Below, in pieces: positions 23,643 through 35,700 of a DNA stretch of 64,000 nt. This DNA is from Tausonia pullulans. Lineage: Eukaryota > Basidiomycota > Tremellomycetes > Cystofilobasidiales > Mrakiaceae. The DNA is taken from positions 198,501-262,500 of the forward strand of contig OX637639.1 in NCBI GenBank assembly GCA_951802195.1, in the 5' to 3' direction. Below the pieces are notes generated by a model. It had not been told where the DNA came from. It saw only the letters and a program-made list of their open reading frames with translations, and did not search any database. The stretch's first letter is position 1. Every line of letters starts with the position of its first letter. A program made the translations under genes and the position numbers.

Positions 23643-23925
23643 GAGAGAGAAAAGGGGCCGAAGGGTGTGTCGGGCGAAGAGAACCAAAGGGCGGAGGTGG
23701 TCGTAGTTACGCGTCGCCGACTTTGACGTCGCTCTGTCTGCGAGGCCTCGCCTGCCGCCTGCTCGCCCCTGCGCCCGGACCAGGGCCGTCTTGTTCGTCA
23801 GCTAGCCGACGCTCGCGGCTTGAGCGAGCCCATTGGTCTGGTCCGAATGCACTCATTTGGCAGGGGAGGGATCTTACGAGTCGTCGGCCAGCCCCTAACA
23901 TTCATCCCTTCCCACTTCCGCCACC
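23643..23925. promoter_or_regulatory. Divergent promoter, deaminase and DUF2456-like gene
   Basis: Only 283 bases separate the two divergent start codons, so both promoters must be compact or shared. No clear motif was recognised. Confidence 0.4.
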
Positions 23926-25969
23926 ATGATGGCGGCCGTCCATGAGCACATGTTCTTGCCCCTCCCGCTCCCACTCACCACCCGCCAGTGGATTTATCTC
24001 GTCCTCATGCAGGGCCTCGGCGCAGGGGTCCGTCGATTTGGTCGTTCCCCCACCATCTAGCTTGACAATGCTATTGGGCTGACGCGTCTTTACCGCTCGC
24101 CTCTTCTCAAGATCATCGGTGGCGGCGTCAACTTTGCCATCGGTGAGTTGTGGAGGGTCTCTCCCTCTCTCTCTTTCTCTCTTTCTCCTATGGCGGTCTT
24201 GCTGACATTCGAGCGTCGACCGTGACAGCCTTCGCCAGTGAGTCGTCGCCTCGGCCTGTCTATTCTGACGCCCCTGTTTCCCCTCTTCTTTTCCCGTTTC
24301 CTTCTCTTTGGCCGCCTCTGGCTCACTCCTTCTGTCTCTCTTGAACAGTGTACCGGTCGCAGGACCTCGTCCGGCTCTGGCCCTTCAAGAACACGATTGC
24401 TGGTGGTGAGTAGCATGAATTCAGAATGGCCGCGCGGACGTTCAGCTCTCGTTAGCTGACGCGTGCTTCTCGCCCTCTCTGCCCCTTCCTCCTCTAGATC
24501 TGGGTGTGACGGCCCTCATCCAGTGCGGCGTCTCTATGGTCATCACCTCGACGCTCGTTCATACCGACCTCCACAATCGGGCGGTTGCGCCCTTCCCCTT
24601 CGTATACCCGCACGTCGAGCATCTGCCAGATCCGAGGCTCCTCTTCCGCAAGAAGCATCAGCAGGAGGAAACCGATGCCATTGCCCGAAACAACAAGGAG
24701 ACCCATCCCATGGCGCCGGCTAAGCGGGGCATGGGCTACTACTGGCGCATGCTCATGCGTTTTATTTTTGAGGGTACGGAGAAGAACATTCTGCTGGAGA
24801 AGGTCGGCATCAAGGCCTGGATTGGCCGGCTCATCTGGACGGCGCTTCAGGGCCTGTGAGTCTGTGGAGTGCACATCGCCCAAGTCACCCTCTCCTCTGG
24901 CTGACTCTGTGTTCTCAGGGGCATCGGCATCATATTTGGCTTCCCCCTCTGGTGTCTTTCCATCGTGAGCACCACGCCCATCTTGCCCGCTCAACCCATC
25001 GTTCCTGACATTACCTTCCCCGCCCAGGTCATTCTCGGTCCGATTTACAAGCTCGACAACCTCGGCTCCAAGTGGGCCCCTCAAGTCATCAAACTCGTTT
25101 ACGCCTTCCTCCTTGGGATCCTCACCAACCCAGTAATGGCGATACTAGCTCTCGGCTCCCAGGCTGAACACCACCTCATTCCGGTCACCCTCTCACCAAC
25201 GACCGACTCGCCCTCAGCAGCCGTCGACCTCGACCTCGAGCAGCAGCTTTCTCCGACAACCCCACCGCGCCGACCTGTTGCCACACTCAACGGCAGCGGC
25301 AGCGTCGGCGGTGGAACCACCCGAACACGCCCCCGTCGCTCTTCCTCCCTACTCGCACCACCGATCGTCATCGGCCGGACCGACACGCCTCTCTCCATTT
25401 CCTCCCTTTCGTCTTCCCCGCCACCCCCCTCCGGCCCCATCCTCCTTCCACCGTCTCCGGCACCAGCCGCCACCCCCCTCGGTCGGCCCAGGGCGTACAC
25501 CGCCTCCTCCTCCACCGGGTCTGTCTACTCCCTCGGCGGAGCGGGAGGTCGTGCGCAGAGGAGACCGAGGGCCGGATCGAGATCATCGATCCTCTCGACA
25601 CCCGCTACCCCTGGTCGAGGCGATCAACAGCCGGGTGTGTTCGACTCGGCAGGAGGAGCCGGGGCGGTGTCGGTGCCGAGACCTCGAGCTTCCGTCCTGC
25701 TCGGAAGTGAGCGAGGTGCTTCCCTCGTCGACGGCGACGAGAAAACGCAGCTGGAGAGCCCGCGGAGGGTCCCCAGCGCATGGATGGGCGGTTTCGGGGC
25801 TGGTGGGGCTGATAGGCTGAGGGAGCAGGACAGGTTGGAGACTCCGAGGGAGAGCGGGGAGTATCGACTCGCGGGACGGGGCGAGGGTGATGATGTTGGG
25901 GCGGGTGAGGAGGATGCGACGTTACCTGACTCGCCGACGCCGCAAGCGGCTGGCGAGAAGGGTCCCTAG
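23926..25969 (+). CDS. Multi-pass fungal membrane protein, DUF2456-like
   Basis: Seven exons (23926-24027, 24112-24142, 24229-24237, 24349-24405, 24498-24855, 24919-24964, 25028-25969) close in frame to 514 residues. The third exon is 9 bases. The first 250 residues hold about four hydrophobic segments: around residues 20-50 (ending NFAIAFAMY), 70-90, 180-210 and 220-245. The motif RLWPFKNTIAGD between segments 1 and 2 and the general layout resemble the uncharacterised fungal DUF2456 family, which I recall rather than can confirm. The C-terminal half (about 255-514) is a disordered Ser/Pro/Gly-rich tail, presumably cytosolic. There is no cleavable signal peptide. Membrane location is clear; compartment and function are unknown. 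Confidence 0.75.
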
Positions 25970-26433
25970 TGGCTGGTTGGTCTGGACCGTTGAATAGATG
26001 GTTTTCATTCTCATCGAGTCTTCCTTCTGAGAACAAGAAAGAGGAGAATAGTGAGTTTGCGTGCGCTTGAAGAATGCAATCAAAGCCCTTTTTTTGTAAT
26101 ATATCCCTCGAATTGGCCGCAACTTATGAGTACAGGGACTTAAGTCGATGGGAGGGAGCGGAATGGGGAGGGAAGAGAGCTCCCTTGGAAGGAGAAGGGA
26201 AGAGGGAGACATGGACAACAACACCAGGAAGCACCACCGCGACTGTCCACCCCCATCACGACCGACACACCCAGCACCAGCATCAACACCATCACCGAAT
26301 CAGCCAGAGACCTAGGGCACAACGTACCTCAGCTGAACCCCTGAGCTGCTCTACGACCTTTCTTTCACCTGCCCACTCGTGAGCCCTCAAATACGTATTG
26401 CTTTCGTCAGGAACTTCGACCAATTTGTCTGAG

Positions 26434-26632
26434 AAACGAAGTTGGCAAAACAAAAGCAAAAAAGGAACTGCCCGAATGATGGGTGTTTAGGAAGAAATTG
26501 AAACAACGCTATTGTGTGGCTAGAACCGGGCAATCGACAGTAAAAGGCGGTTGATTGGTACCTGAGATAGTGGCCACAAGCGTTGGTGATAGCTGAGAGA
26601 AGCGTTAAATATAAGAACCCATTCAAAAAAGG
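26434..26632 (+). repeat. Left arm of a long inverted repeat
   Basis: Bases 26434-26632 are the reverse complement of 28047-28248. Over the outer 170 or so bases, from AAACGAAGTTGG inwards to ATATAAGAAC, I find one mismatch (a G/A change near 26575). The inner 25 bases are similar with several changes. The outer break in similarity is sharp at 26434. Confidence 0.9.
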
Positions 26633-28046
26633 CTGTTTGACGAGGGATTGCGCTGCCCGTTGCCGGTGCTCGTTCAACCCTCCCGTGAATCGGCGCGTCT
26701 GTCTCTCGCCGACGGTGCCAAAAGTGTGCGGCCTCTTCTTCTTTGGTATCCCTTTGTCGTGCTCCTCGCTTTGCCTTCCTGCTAATTTCTTACGAGTGTC
26801 GGATATCGATATTTTTCCTTACCTAGAGTGTGTGTAATTGTGCAAGTAGCTATCTTTGAATATTGTCGGTTATCCAGTTCCATTGGGATCTCGCGGACTT
26901 GCTTGCCATCTTGACTTTGCGCCTGGCCACATTAGCTAGCGCCTGCGACATTATCTATTACCCGACATCTTTCGGTTGATATACGCGGTTCGCCTGGCGA
27001 GTTTCCATGCAGGCTACTGACGCAAGCTGATGTCTGTCGCGTCACTCCGTTCGCCCAAAGGTAGACGGCGTTCATGCTTCACCACGCCGGCACATGGCCA
27101 GGTGGATGATATGAATCGGATGGCATGATATCCGATAAAATGGAACCAATTGGCCAATGGTGACACAGGAGCCTGGTCCTGACACTCAGAAAGCCACAGA
27201 CTGAATGCCCGCGGTTTGATGAAGCAATAAAACAACAGACGAGGCTGACATTCCAGATCCTCGTCGTGCTAGTGGCAATGTCAACAGCGCACACTCAGGT
27301 CTGGACTGGCGAGTGATACTCTGCCCATGGCTCAACGGCGAAGCTCGTACACCGGAGACGGGGAAGACGACGTGCAGTGAGCCATCGCAAGAGCGAGCTC
27401 CGGGCCCGGATTAAACACCGCGCGCGGGCGTGTCAGGTGTCGACTAGCGGGGTGTCGTGCTTTGATGAAGATGTCCAGGGTGTACAAAGAGCGACGTCCG
27501 ATGAGGGAACGAAATTCCCGCGTTCACCTCGGAGTTATCGAAATCGACGTCTAGCAGCGGAAGGTGGATTCTCCTCGAAGGCAAGACTTCTGAATCACGC
27601 TCCGTTTCCCTTCCCTTTTGCCGCAACACGAGTATCGGGCTAAACTTGTCACTGCACCACTCAGAGGCTGTCTCGTGAGACAGCTTTTCGTCCGAGAGAA
27701 CCGGCACGAGCGATCTTAAGCACTGAAAGAGTCCAGTCTGGCTCGAAAGTGTAACCCGAAGGAGCAAATTCATTCAGCTTGCCAACGAGTACGGCTCTGA
27801 CCCGAAACCAACTGGCGTTGAACACGGACAGCAGGGCGTGAGGGGGAGGGGGGAGGTGTTCGCTTCCAGGGGGCGGATGGTTGTATGAGGGAAATAAGAC
27901 TGAGGACTTAGTTGCGGCGGCGACCGCGCCACTCACGAGTTGCGCCCGCCGGTGGTCGCAAACTCACGTCTCCGCCTGCCCCCTTCCTTCCACTCACCCA
28001 GGATTTGAACATTGCGAGCTTTCTCAAGGTTCCGAATTTGTCGGAA

Positions 28047-28248
28047 AGCCATTTTTTGAACGAGTTCTTATATTTAACGCTTCTCTCAGCTATCACCAAC
28101 GCTTGTGGCCATTATCTCAGGTACCAATCAACCGCCTTTTACTGTCGATTGCCCGGTTCTAGCCACACAATAGCGTTGTTTCAATTTCTTCCTAAACACC
28201 CATCATTCGGGCAGTTCCTTTTTTGCTTTTGTTTTGCCAACTTCGTTT
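28047..28248 (-). repeat. Right arm of a long inverted repeat
   Basis: Reverse-complement copy of 26434-26632, ending outward at CTTCGTTT (28248). The arms are about 1.4 kb apart. The high identity implies a young duplication or recent gene conversion. No target-site duplication is visible just outside the two arms. Confidence 0.9.
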
Positions 28249-28958
28249 CCATCTGTCAAGCGTGTGTACTCTATCTATTGCGCATCTACAACCCTCAATG
28301 TCCTCATCAGCGGAATGGAGACGACCTACCAAGGATGGCCAGCGGAAGGTGTGATCCATGATGTGTTTCGGGAGGCACTGGTTGCGCGTGCGCAGGCGTC
28401 CAGTTCCACCCCAGCGTCAGCTTGACATCATCTTCACTCGCTGTCCGCAAGCCACCCGAGAGACTGAGACAGTGAGACAGTAACTTGTCCAGGGCGCGAA
28501 CAGGAAGGACTCCCGAATGCTCATCAAATTTCAGCAGCTTGACTGATATGCGGAGACGAGGCTCCCGTCCTGGGGCAATTGCGTCATGCTTGTGGACTGT
28601 CAGCAAAACGAACGGCTCCTCTCCGGTTCCAAATGCTCAAAGCCTGAAGCTTCCGATGGAGCCAAAAGATTTGCCCATCCCCAGTCTAGAGCAGAGTAAC
28701 GATCCAATGGAGTCGGAACGAGATCATAGAAGAGCGCCAGCCCATCTCATCTAAACAAACGGCATCATAAGGGCCATGGGTTTCATCGCAAAAGAAGACG
28801 CCGTCTATAAATGGATAGAGGGAGAGGCAAGAAGAACAGGACGTGTGCGTGTGATATGAGCAGAAAAGAGAGAAAGGGAGCGGGTATCCTATGCAAATAG
28901 TACGAGATAGACAGAAGGAGAAAGGTCCAGGCATCGGCCACCCGGTCGTTCACTTCTC

Positions 28959-30292
28959 TCAGGTGGCACCATCGCCCATCTGGGGCGAGGTCGCGGGCGA
29001 GCCATTATCCGATCCGGGCGGGTCGAAGTAGCCTGATGAGTATGCCTCTGGGAGGCCTTCGGGGAGAGCGGGTCTGACGAAGAAAAGGAGACGTCAGGAA
29101 AGGATACCGAGGTGGCGAGAAGAGGAGCGGACCCACGTGTCAACGTGCACAACTATTGCAGGCTCCTCGGACCCCGGCGAAGGGAGGATGATAGACAGCG
29201 GTGGCGAGGGCTCAACCAGAGCCGCGATGGGCGAGATGGACGTATCACAGGGAGAGGTCGGGGTGGCATGAAAGCTGAGGTCGGATGAAGATGAAGGGGC
29301 GAAGGCGGAAGTGTTTGCGTGCTCGAGCTCGCCCGTCGGAGAGACGGTCCTCGAGGAGCTTCCGCCCCTAGAGCTGCTGCTGGCGAGGGAGAGCGATCGG
29401 AACGGAGGGGAATGCGTCCTGCGGAGGCCGAACGGGGAGATTTCGTTGACGATGGTGCCGTTGGCTGTGGCTGTATCGGCGTCGACGACGTCGAGCGAGG
29501 GCGGCCGCTTGCAGGGTGATTGTTGCGGCCCAAGACCGAGATGGTCGATGTCGCTGCTGGAGCCCGAGGGCCAGTCGTCCGGGGTGAAGAGGGAGGGAGC
29601 ACAGGAGTTGGACGCTGTCGATGACGACGGCAGGTCTGATGAGAAGAGGCTCGCACACGATGCGCTGGAGGATGTCGAGAGCGAGGACCCGGTCGAGACG
29701 GATGACGACGAGGAGAGCGTTGAAAGCGGCGGCGGTGGTTGGAACGGGGTCATGGAGTCTTCTATGCAGGCAGAGGGAGAAGGGCGAAGTTAAGCATACA
29801 AGAAGAGAGCAGAAACCGTGCCCCACAGGAGAAAATAGACCAGGGAATGGACACACGTAGAGAAGGCCCCGTCGACGAGCTCGAACGCTGGTGCCGATGC
29901 AGGCTTAGATCCTCGCCTTCCTCGCCCTCTTCGCCCTCCTCGTCCTCGCGTTCGCCATCGCCATCGCCACCCTCGCGCCAAGACGGCGTGTGGGAAGTGC
30001 GTGAACCGCGGCCACTGCCGCTCGCGGAGGAGGAGGAACCCTCGAAGAGAATGCGCTCCGTCTCGAGGCTCCTCCTTCGGAACGGGCTTGCCGCTCCGTA
30101 AACGAGGTGGGCGTGTGTCGTTTTAAGTGAGGGAGGAATCGGCCCGCCCCTTGGCGGCTGGAACGAGACGAGCGAGGGGCGGGACTTTGGAGGAGGAAGA
30201 GGCTGGCCAGAGGAGGAAGAGGCGACGGTGGGGGGCGAGGTGACAAGCGTTGACGCTGACGTCGGGGGAGGCCGGTGGAGCGATTGAGGCAT
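28959..30292 (-). CDS. Ser/Pro-rich protein of unknown function
   Basis: Three exons (30292-29857, 29761-29137, 29073-28959) close in frame to 391 residues. The last intron has a CTGAC branch site and its removal gives an ordered-looking C-terminus (EGLPEAYSSGYFDPPGSD). The whole protein is low complexity: Pro/Ser-rich N-terminus, an acidic Glu/Gly run near residue 130, then long Ser runs. A short hydrophobic-aromatic patch around residues 55-75 (HAHLVYGAASPFRRRS) may be a docking motif. No membrane segment or signal peptide. Probably an intrinsically disordered regulatory protein; I do not recognise a family. Confidence 0.6.
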
Positions 30293-31628
30293 GGTGCTGG
30301 CGGGGCGAGGTCGACACTTGCGAGCCAGACGAGAGAGCTCGGTGGTGCTGGTGGCGGGGGTGGTGGTTCGAGGGGTGAAGCGAGGGGGATAGAGGCGAGA
30401 CCGAGAGCCAGAGGACCTTGGCAGCTCTCCCCTCGCCTCCCCCTTGCTGCTAACGTCTCTGAAACGCGTGAGCAAGTGGAGGCCGTGCCGCAGGCGCGGT
30501 CGCCCGGAAGGCCGTCCCGCGGCGGAGCGTGAGCTCCTGCCTGCAACAACAAGCCTCACTCAGCAGGTCTCGCAGGCCGCTTGGCTGTTCCAAGGTCCTG
30601 ATATCCAATCTTCTTACCTTCTGACTCCTCTTTTTTCACCTTGGGCGAGGCCAGCTTTTAATGTGGGACGAGTCGATGTGGATGCTCGCTCGACGAGCAG
30701 ATAAACACGCACATCTGCTGGCATGGCGACGAAGGCGGAGCTCGCGAGCTGTGAGAGCTCTATCATCTCATAAGCAAATGTCCCACGGAGATAAAGGAAA
30801 GAGGAGAACGGGGAGAAAATGTTTACCCCTACCCGCTAAAAGTGGCCAGCAGGGCGGAAGGCCGAAGCCTAATGATCTTCAGAAGGTTCAACGCTGACCC
30901 GAAGGAGAGGTGTCAGCCCGTCGAGCGTGCCTTGGCGACCGACACGCTTGTCATCACTGACCAACAACAACCGTCCGACGATGACCTTCACCGCCGCCCG
31001 TGTCCCCGTCGCCTTGTCGTCAAAGCCACAAAGAACATCCCGCGCATTGAGAATGAGTGCCTGGCTGTTGTTTGTTCGGATCCGAGGACTTAGAGGAAAG
31101 GGGTTCAGAGCGAGACCCCGTCAGGCCGCGGGGCCAAAGTATTTGTGGAGGAAGGGAGGCGCAACGAGAACGTGATCGGGAACGTGACGTCGTCCTCATG
31201 TTGGATTGCAGCCGCTGACCGCCATCGTCCCTCGCTTCTCTTCTTGCTTGTTCTCTCTCCTCCTCCCTCGTCCTTCCTTTCTTAGCGTACCCCTCCCCCC
31301 TAGTTCATTCCCCCTCCTATCCTCGCACTCCTCCCCCCTGATTCCATTTAGCGTGAGTAGGGGTTTCACCCCCTTCTCAGACGTAACATCGTGACACGCC
31401 TGTCCGCTCTCCTTCACCGGGTGTGCTCTCGATAGTCCCGTTCCGTTCGCTCACCGTAGACGACGACTCCCAGGCTCACTCGCCCTTCTTCCTTCCGCCA
31501 CAGACATCCTTTCAACTCCATCTCGTTCAGACACACAAGCTCTAACTCGCCATTTCTCTCCTTCTTTACATCGACATCGCGCCCTCTCCGACCAACACGG
31601 TCTGCCGGTGTGAAAGACGAACGTCGGT
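30293..31628. other. Intergenic, two divergent promoters
   Basis: 1.3 kb between divergent genes. The 3' part, about 31205-31600, is strongly pyrimidine-rich on the plus strand, as is common upstream of highly expressed fungal genes. ORFs here lack motifs or splice support. Confidence 0.4.
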
Positions 31629-34600
31629 ATGCGGCTCCCTTTCTTCGCCCTCTCGCTCCTTCTCCTCCCGATATCTTCCCTCGCCCAGGATTCATCAGCC
31701 CTCCCCTCTCGAACGGCGTCGGCGTCCGCATCATCCCTCGTCCGCTCTGGCTCGGCGTCGGTTGCAGGATCCTCCGCCTCGGCGCGTCCCTCCGGCAACT
31801 TCAACGCGACGACGTCCTCCCTCCTCCCCAATGCGACACTTTCTGCCTTGTCAGCTCTACCCTCGGCATCGCTTCTCCCAAATGGCACGATCCTTTACCC
31901 GAACGGCACCACGGTTTCGAATGTCACCGTTGAACCCCCGCTGCCCTACCCGATCCGCCTTGATGGGGCGTTTGGTGCGGCTGGAGGCGTCCTTATCCTC
32001 ACAGGTCTTCCCATTTGCGCTGTCGGAGGCAAGACGCGATGGTGAGTTTGCCCCTCGGGCTCCTGTTTGTTTGGTCCCTAGCTCGTGTGGAGCTGTGTGT
32101 TTAAGATGAGGGAAAGCAACCCGGAACCGAGAGGGGCTTCGCCAGGGGAAGTAGGGGGAGGGAAGGGTGTTGGGAGGAGCATCGATGTCACAGGGCGCTT
32201 TGTAAAGGAGCATTTAGCTCTTTGGGCAGACTACGTCTGCATCTTTTCGAGCCTTGGGTTGGACCTTCTCTTTATCCCGAGGACGGCATGCTGCTTTGAT
32301 GTCCTGAGAAACACGCTAGTTCAAATGGAAGAGTGCAGGGCTGAAACCGTGGTTCTTTCTGTCTCTTCTTACCAGGACCTCCCTCTTCCTTGTTCCTTTC
32401 TACGCCGCTTCACTCGTCGGAGTTGTACTTTGCCTACATTTTGGTCTCCCGCCCACCACAGTGAATCCACCGTCGGCCACGATGCGCGGTATTTTTGTCC
32501 TCCTCAGCGTGATCGCCGGCGTGTTCGGCGGTGCGGTTGCCATCTTCTTCTTCAATATCGCCAAGTATTTCATCCCCCTCTGCGGCGGCTTCTTCTTCGC
32601 CTGGTTCATCATGGCTCTCCGCTCGGACGGTCTTATCCACCAGCTCGTCTGGCGTTGGGTCCTGCTCATCGGTGGGCCTCTTTTTTATTTTTTATTTTCT
32701 TCTTCTTCTGCCGGCCCCCAAACTTACGCGCAGTGACCGACCATGACGCATATTCCATCGTCCGCCTTGTCACTCCTTCATAGGCACCTCGGCTCTCTGC
32801 TTCGTCGTCGGCCTGTTCAAGTACACACACAACCCCTCCATGGTCCTCTCGACTGCATGGTTCGTTGTTCTCTAAGTCTGTGGCAGCACCCTTCCCCCAG
32901 CACCGATCGCTGACTTTCCCCCTCTGTGCGATCTCTTAGGATTGGATCAACCGCCTTTGTGAGCCGCTTGTTCACTCAGGTGCAAGCAGGCTGCGGGACT
33001 GACCGATCCTTCGTTCTTTCTCTCTCCTCTACACCACCGCCACCAAGATCCTCGGAGTTGACTGTTTCACGACTGCCGGCCTAAAGGAGTTCTACATCTG
33101 GAACTTTGGAATGCGGAGCGTGTTCGCCGACGTCCTCGAGCCCTACGACGGCGTCTTCAATCTAAACCAGAATATGCAGATCGAGCTTGGCGCGATGGGC
33201 ATCCTGGCTGTCATCGGGCGAGCCCCTTACCCTTCTGCCTTCAACGAAAATGGACGACGTCCTGACTTTTCTTGTCTCATTCCTCCAGCACGGCCATTCA
33301 ATTCAAGGCCTACTCGCACCTCCGCACCCGCCTCACCCACATCTATGCTGAAGACAGCCAGCGGTCCCGAGAGGAGGAAGCCCGGCTTGCCGAACTCCGC
33401 CTGCAGTCGCACGAGGCCGATCTCGAGAAGTGGGAGGCGACGTTCGGCTCTAGACCATCAGGATCTTGTCCCCCGCCTAAGAGTCCCATGCTCGGCGACG
33501 AGGAGATGACGCTCATGGGCACGATCGGGTTCAAGGAACTGGGTGAGCCTGTCGGCGTTGCCGGAGGGTCCACCGGGTCGGCCACGGCCCTTAGCAATCT
33601 TGACGGGCGACACTCGAGTTCGAGCATGTTTGGCACGCTGCCAACGTTGGGAGCAATGTCGGGCAACTCTCCTGCTACTGCTGGCGGGCGGGGTCAAGAC
33701 GCGTCCAACTCGTCGGGCACCTCGGTTGTTACGCCTTCTCGGTCCGCGTTGGCGATCGAGGACGACCCGGAGCTTCGAGAGAAGGAGAAGCTCCTTGCGG
33801 AGATCCAGACGATCCGAAGGAATATCGATGCACTTCGCTTACCGACCTCGACTGGCATCTCAGCGCTCGATAACACCTCACCATCCGCGTCTACACTTCC
33901 GCATGTCGTCACCGATTTCCGGCATCGACCGATTGACTCCACCTTCCTCGACGAGCGCTCGCCTCCGCCGCCCCCTCCCGTGGCTCACCCGCCGTCGCCC
34001 AAATCGGAGTGGGACGAGTACCTCGCCAAGCGGACGGTCATTCGCCCTTCCTCCGCCGCCGATTACCGCGGATCCTCGCCTCTGTCGCCCTCGTACCAGC
34101 AGCGTCGCTCAGACAGCTTTGACGGTCGTCCCTCCGCTGTCACTGACGGCCGACGCTCCTCTGTTCTCAGCATGCAGGGTATCATGGAGGGTGGTGGCGC
34201 CCCGAGGCAGAGCATGGTCTCCGCCGTCGAGCGCGAATTTGGCGTCGAGCGGCTCGCCGACTCTGACGTCCGTTCTGTGCCTCACCGTCGGTTCTCAACG
34301 TACACCATGCCCGGGAATGACAGCGGTAGATTTTCTCCTCGATCGCCTGGCGTGGACCAGCCGGCCTCGTTCTCCTCCCAGCCGACCCCCCCGCGGACGA
34401 GGACACTCTCCCAGAGCGAGCTCTCGGCGCGGCATCGGGCGCAGATCGTGCAGATGGAGCAGCCTGTGAGGGAGCAATTTGCCGCAGCGGAAGCGAGGGA
34501 GCGGTGGGATCTGGCGAGGGAGAGAGAGCGGGAGGAGATGCGGGCGAGGGAGAGAGAGGCAAGGAGACGAGAGGAGGAGAGGAGTGAGAGGCGGAGGAGG

Positions 34601-34729
34601 AGCGAGATAAGTGTTGAGGGGTGGAGGTCGAGCGTCGTGCTGGACGGTGCTGACGCTGGAGATGGCAGGAGGGACAGCAGCAGGCGGGAGAGCAGCCGGC
34701 GGGACAGCCGCCTGTCGACATCCGGCTAG
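31629..34729 (+). CDS. DUF4203 (TMEM198/TM7SF3-like) multi-pass membrane protein
   Basis: Six exons (31629-32041, 32376-32671, 32784-32859, 32940-32958, 33048-33217, 33289-34729) close in frame to 804 residues. An N-terminal signal peptide (MRLPFFALSLLLLPISSLAQ) is followed by a Ser/Asn-rich lumenal region with several N-x-S/T sites (residues 20-105). About seven hydrophobic segments follow (residues 110-330), including Gly/Phe-rich FGGAVAIFFFNIAKYF and FFFAWFIMAL. The pattern fits the DUF4203 domain shared with TMEM198 and TM7SF3. The C-terminal 470 residues are cytosolic, Ser/Pro-rich and end in a charged Arg/Glu helix (about 720-770) likely to form a coiled coil. Intron 1 is 334 bases, several times the local norm, and the exon 5 donor looks like GC. 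Function unknown. Confidence 0.8.
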
Positions 34730-35189
34730 CAGCAGGGCGAGCAGCGTCAGGGGACGCGCAGGGCTGGGTCGGGACATATGATGGGCTGAAGGGCTGCCCT
34801 CACCTGCTCCTCCTTTTCAAAATCTGCGCTCTCTTCTATTCTTCAGATGGACTCATTTGCATCATTAATCGCACTCAGACATTTCTCCTAGCTTTCTGGA
34901 CTCTCTCTCATCGGCGAATTGTAGTCTTCCATTTCCACTTCTCTAGTCGCATTTCCTTTCATTGGGCCTCTTGCCCCATCGCAGCAGTGCTCCGATCATG
35001 GCTCGAATCTACTCCTTCCCTCTGACCTCAGAACAAAAGAGAAAAGTAAGCAAATGACAGACAGGTGTCTTCGCATGGACCCACGGAGCCAGGCCCGGAA
35101 GTCGACCTCCCGTTGCTCTTACTCCTCGTTATTCTCTCTTCCCCATAACCTCGACACCCCTTCGTTTTCCTTATATCTGCCCCTCTGCC
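34730..35189. other. Intergenic, nothing seen
   Basis: 460 bases between two plus-strand genes: 3' end of the DUF4203 gene and promoter of PET117. T/C-rich tracts only. Confidence 0.4.
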
Positions 35190-35700
35190 ATGTCCCGCAC
35201 CGCTCGCGGCACATTCTATGGCTCCATCGTCTTTGCGGCCATAACGATCGCCGGCGTCCACTACGCGCAAAAGGTCGAGAACGCCGTGAGTCGCCTTGAC
35301 CCTTCTCTGCCTATCGCGTGGCCGGATCTATGTGTGGTAGCAGCAAGCCGGTAGACGGCTGCCGAGCGTGACTGACCCATCGCATCGTTCTCCAAAGAAC
35401 ATGGCCCAGGGCGTCATCAAGGATGAGGCGCGCCGCAAGCTCAAGGCCGAGCAGAAGGCCACCGCCGCCTTCTTGCTGGCCTCTGAGGGGTCGCCAGTAC
35501 CAGTAGGAGGGGCAGATGGGTCCCTCTCATTGGCACCTGCGAGCTACAACGGGTTTGACGCACCCGTCGCGCCTGCAGCGGGTGGCCGGACGGTCGAGGA
35601 GAGGGAGCGGGCGAAGGAGGCGCGGATGAAGGACTTTGAGCGGAGCCATCGGCGGGAGGAGACGTTGGCAAGCGAGCAGGGGCTGAGGAGCTCATCATGA
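35190..35700 (+). CDS. PET117: PET117-like cytochrome c oxidase assembly factor
   Basis: Two exons (35190-35285, 35398-35700) close in frame to 132 residues. The N-terminal half matches the PET117 pattern: MSR, a single hydrophobic segment (about residues 9-24, GTFYGSIVFAAITIAGVHY), then a VIKDEARRKLKAEQ block directly after it. PET117 sits in the mitochondrial inner membrane and works with Cox15 in haem a synthesis for complex IV. The protein is longer than typical PET117 (about 80-107 residues). The extra part is a Gly/Ala-rich linker (about 50-90) and a charged Arg/Glu C-terminus. No separate cleavable presequence is evident, as is normal for the family. Confidence 0.75.

Larger units (their letters stand above)
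25970..28958. other. Gene-free, lower-GC island holding an inverted repeat
   Basis: About 3 kb between the stop codons of two convergent genes with no supported gene. GC content falls below that of the surroundings, mostly from 26.4 to 28.3 kb. The island contains the two inverted arms listed separately. The space between the arms (26633-28046) has only short ORFs without motifs. Bases 28250-28958 include a 63-codon ORF (28234-28425) of ordinary composition but no family. Confidence 0.5.

Noticed and set aside
24494-25084. 196-codon minus-strand ORF opposite the DUF2456-like gene
   Set aside because: It lies antisense to well-supported exons and introns, has charged low-complexity content and crosses the real splice sites. 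It is a by-product of high GC.
26387-26677. 96-codon ORF in the left repeat arm and its twin in the right arm
   Set aside because: The translated similarity simply reflects the inverted DNA repeat. The frames differ outside the arms and there is no start or family.
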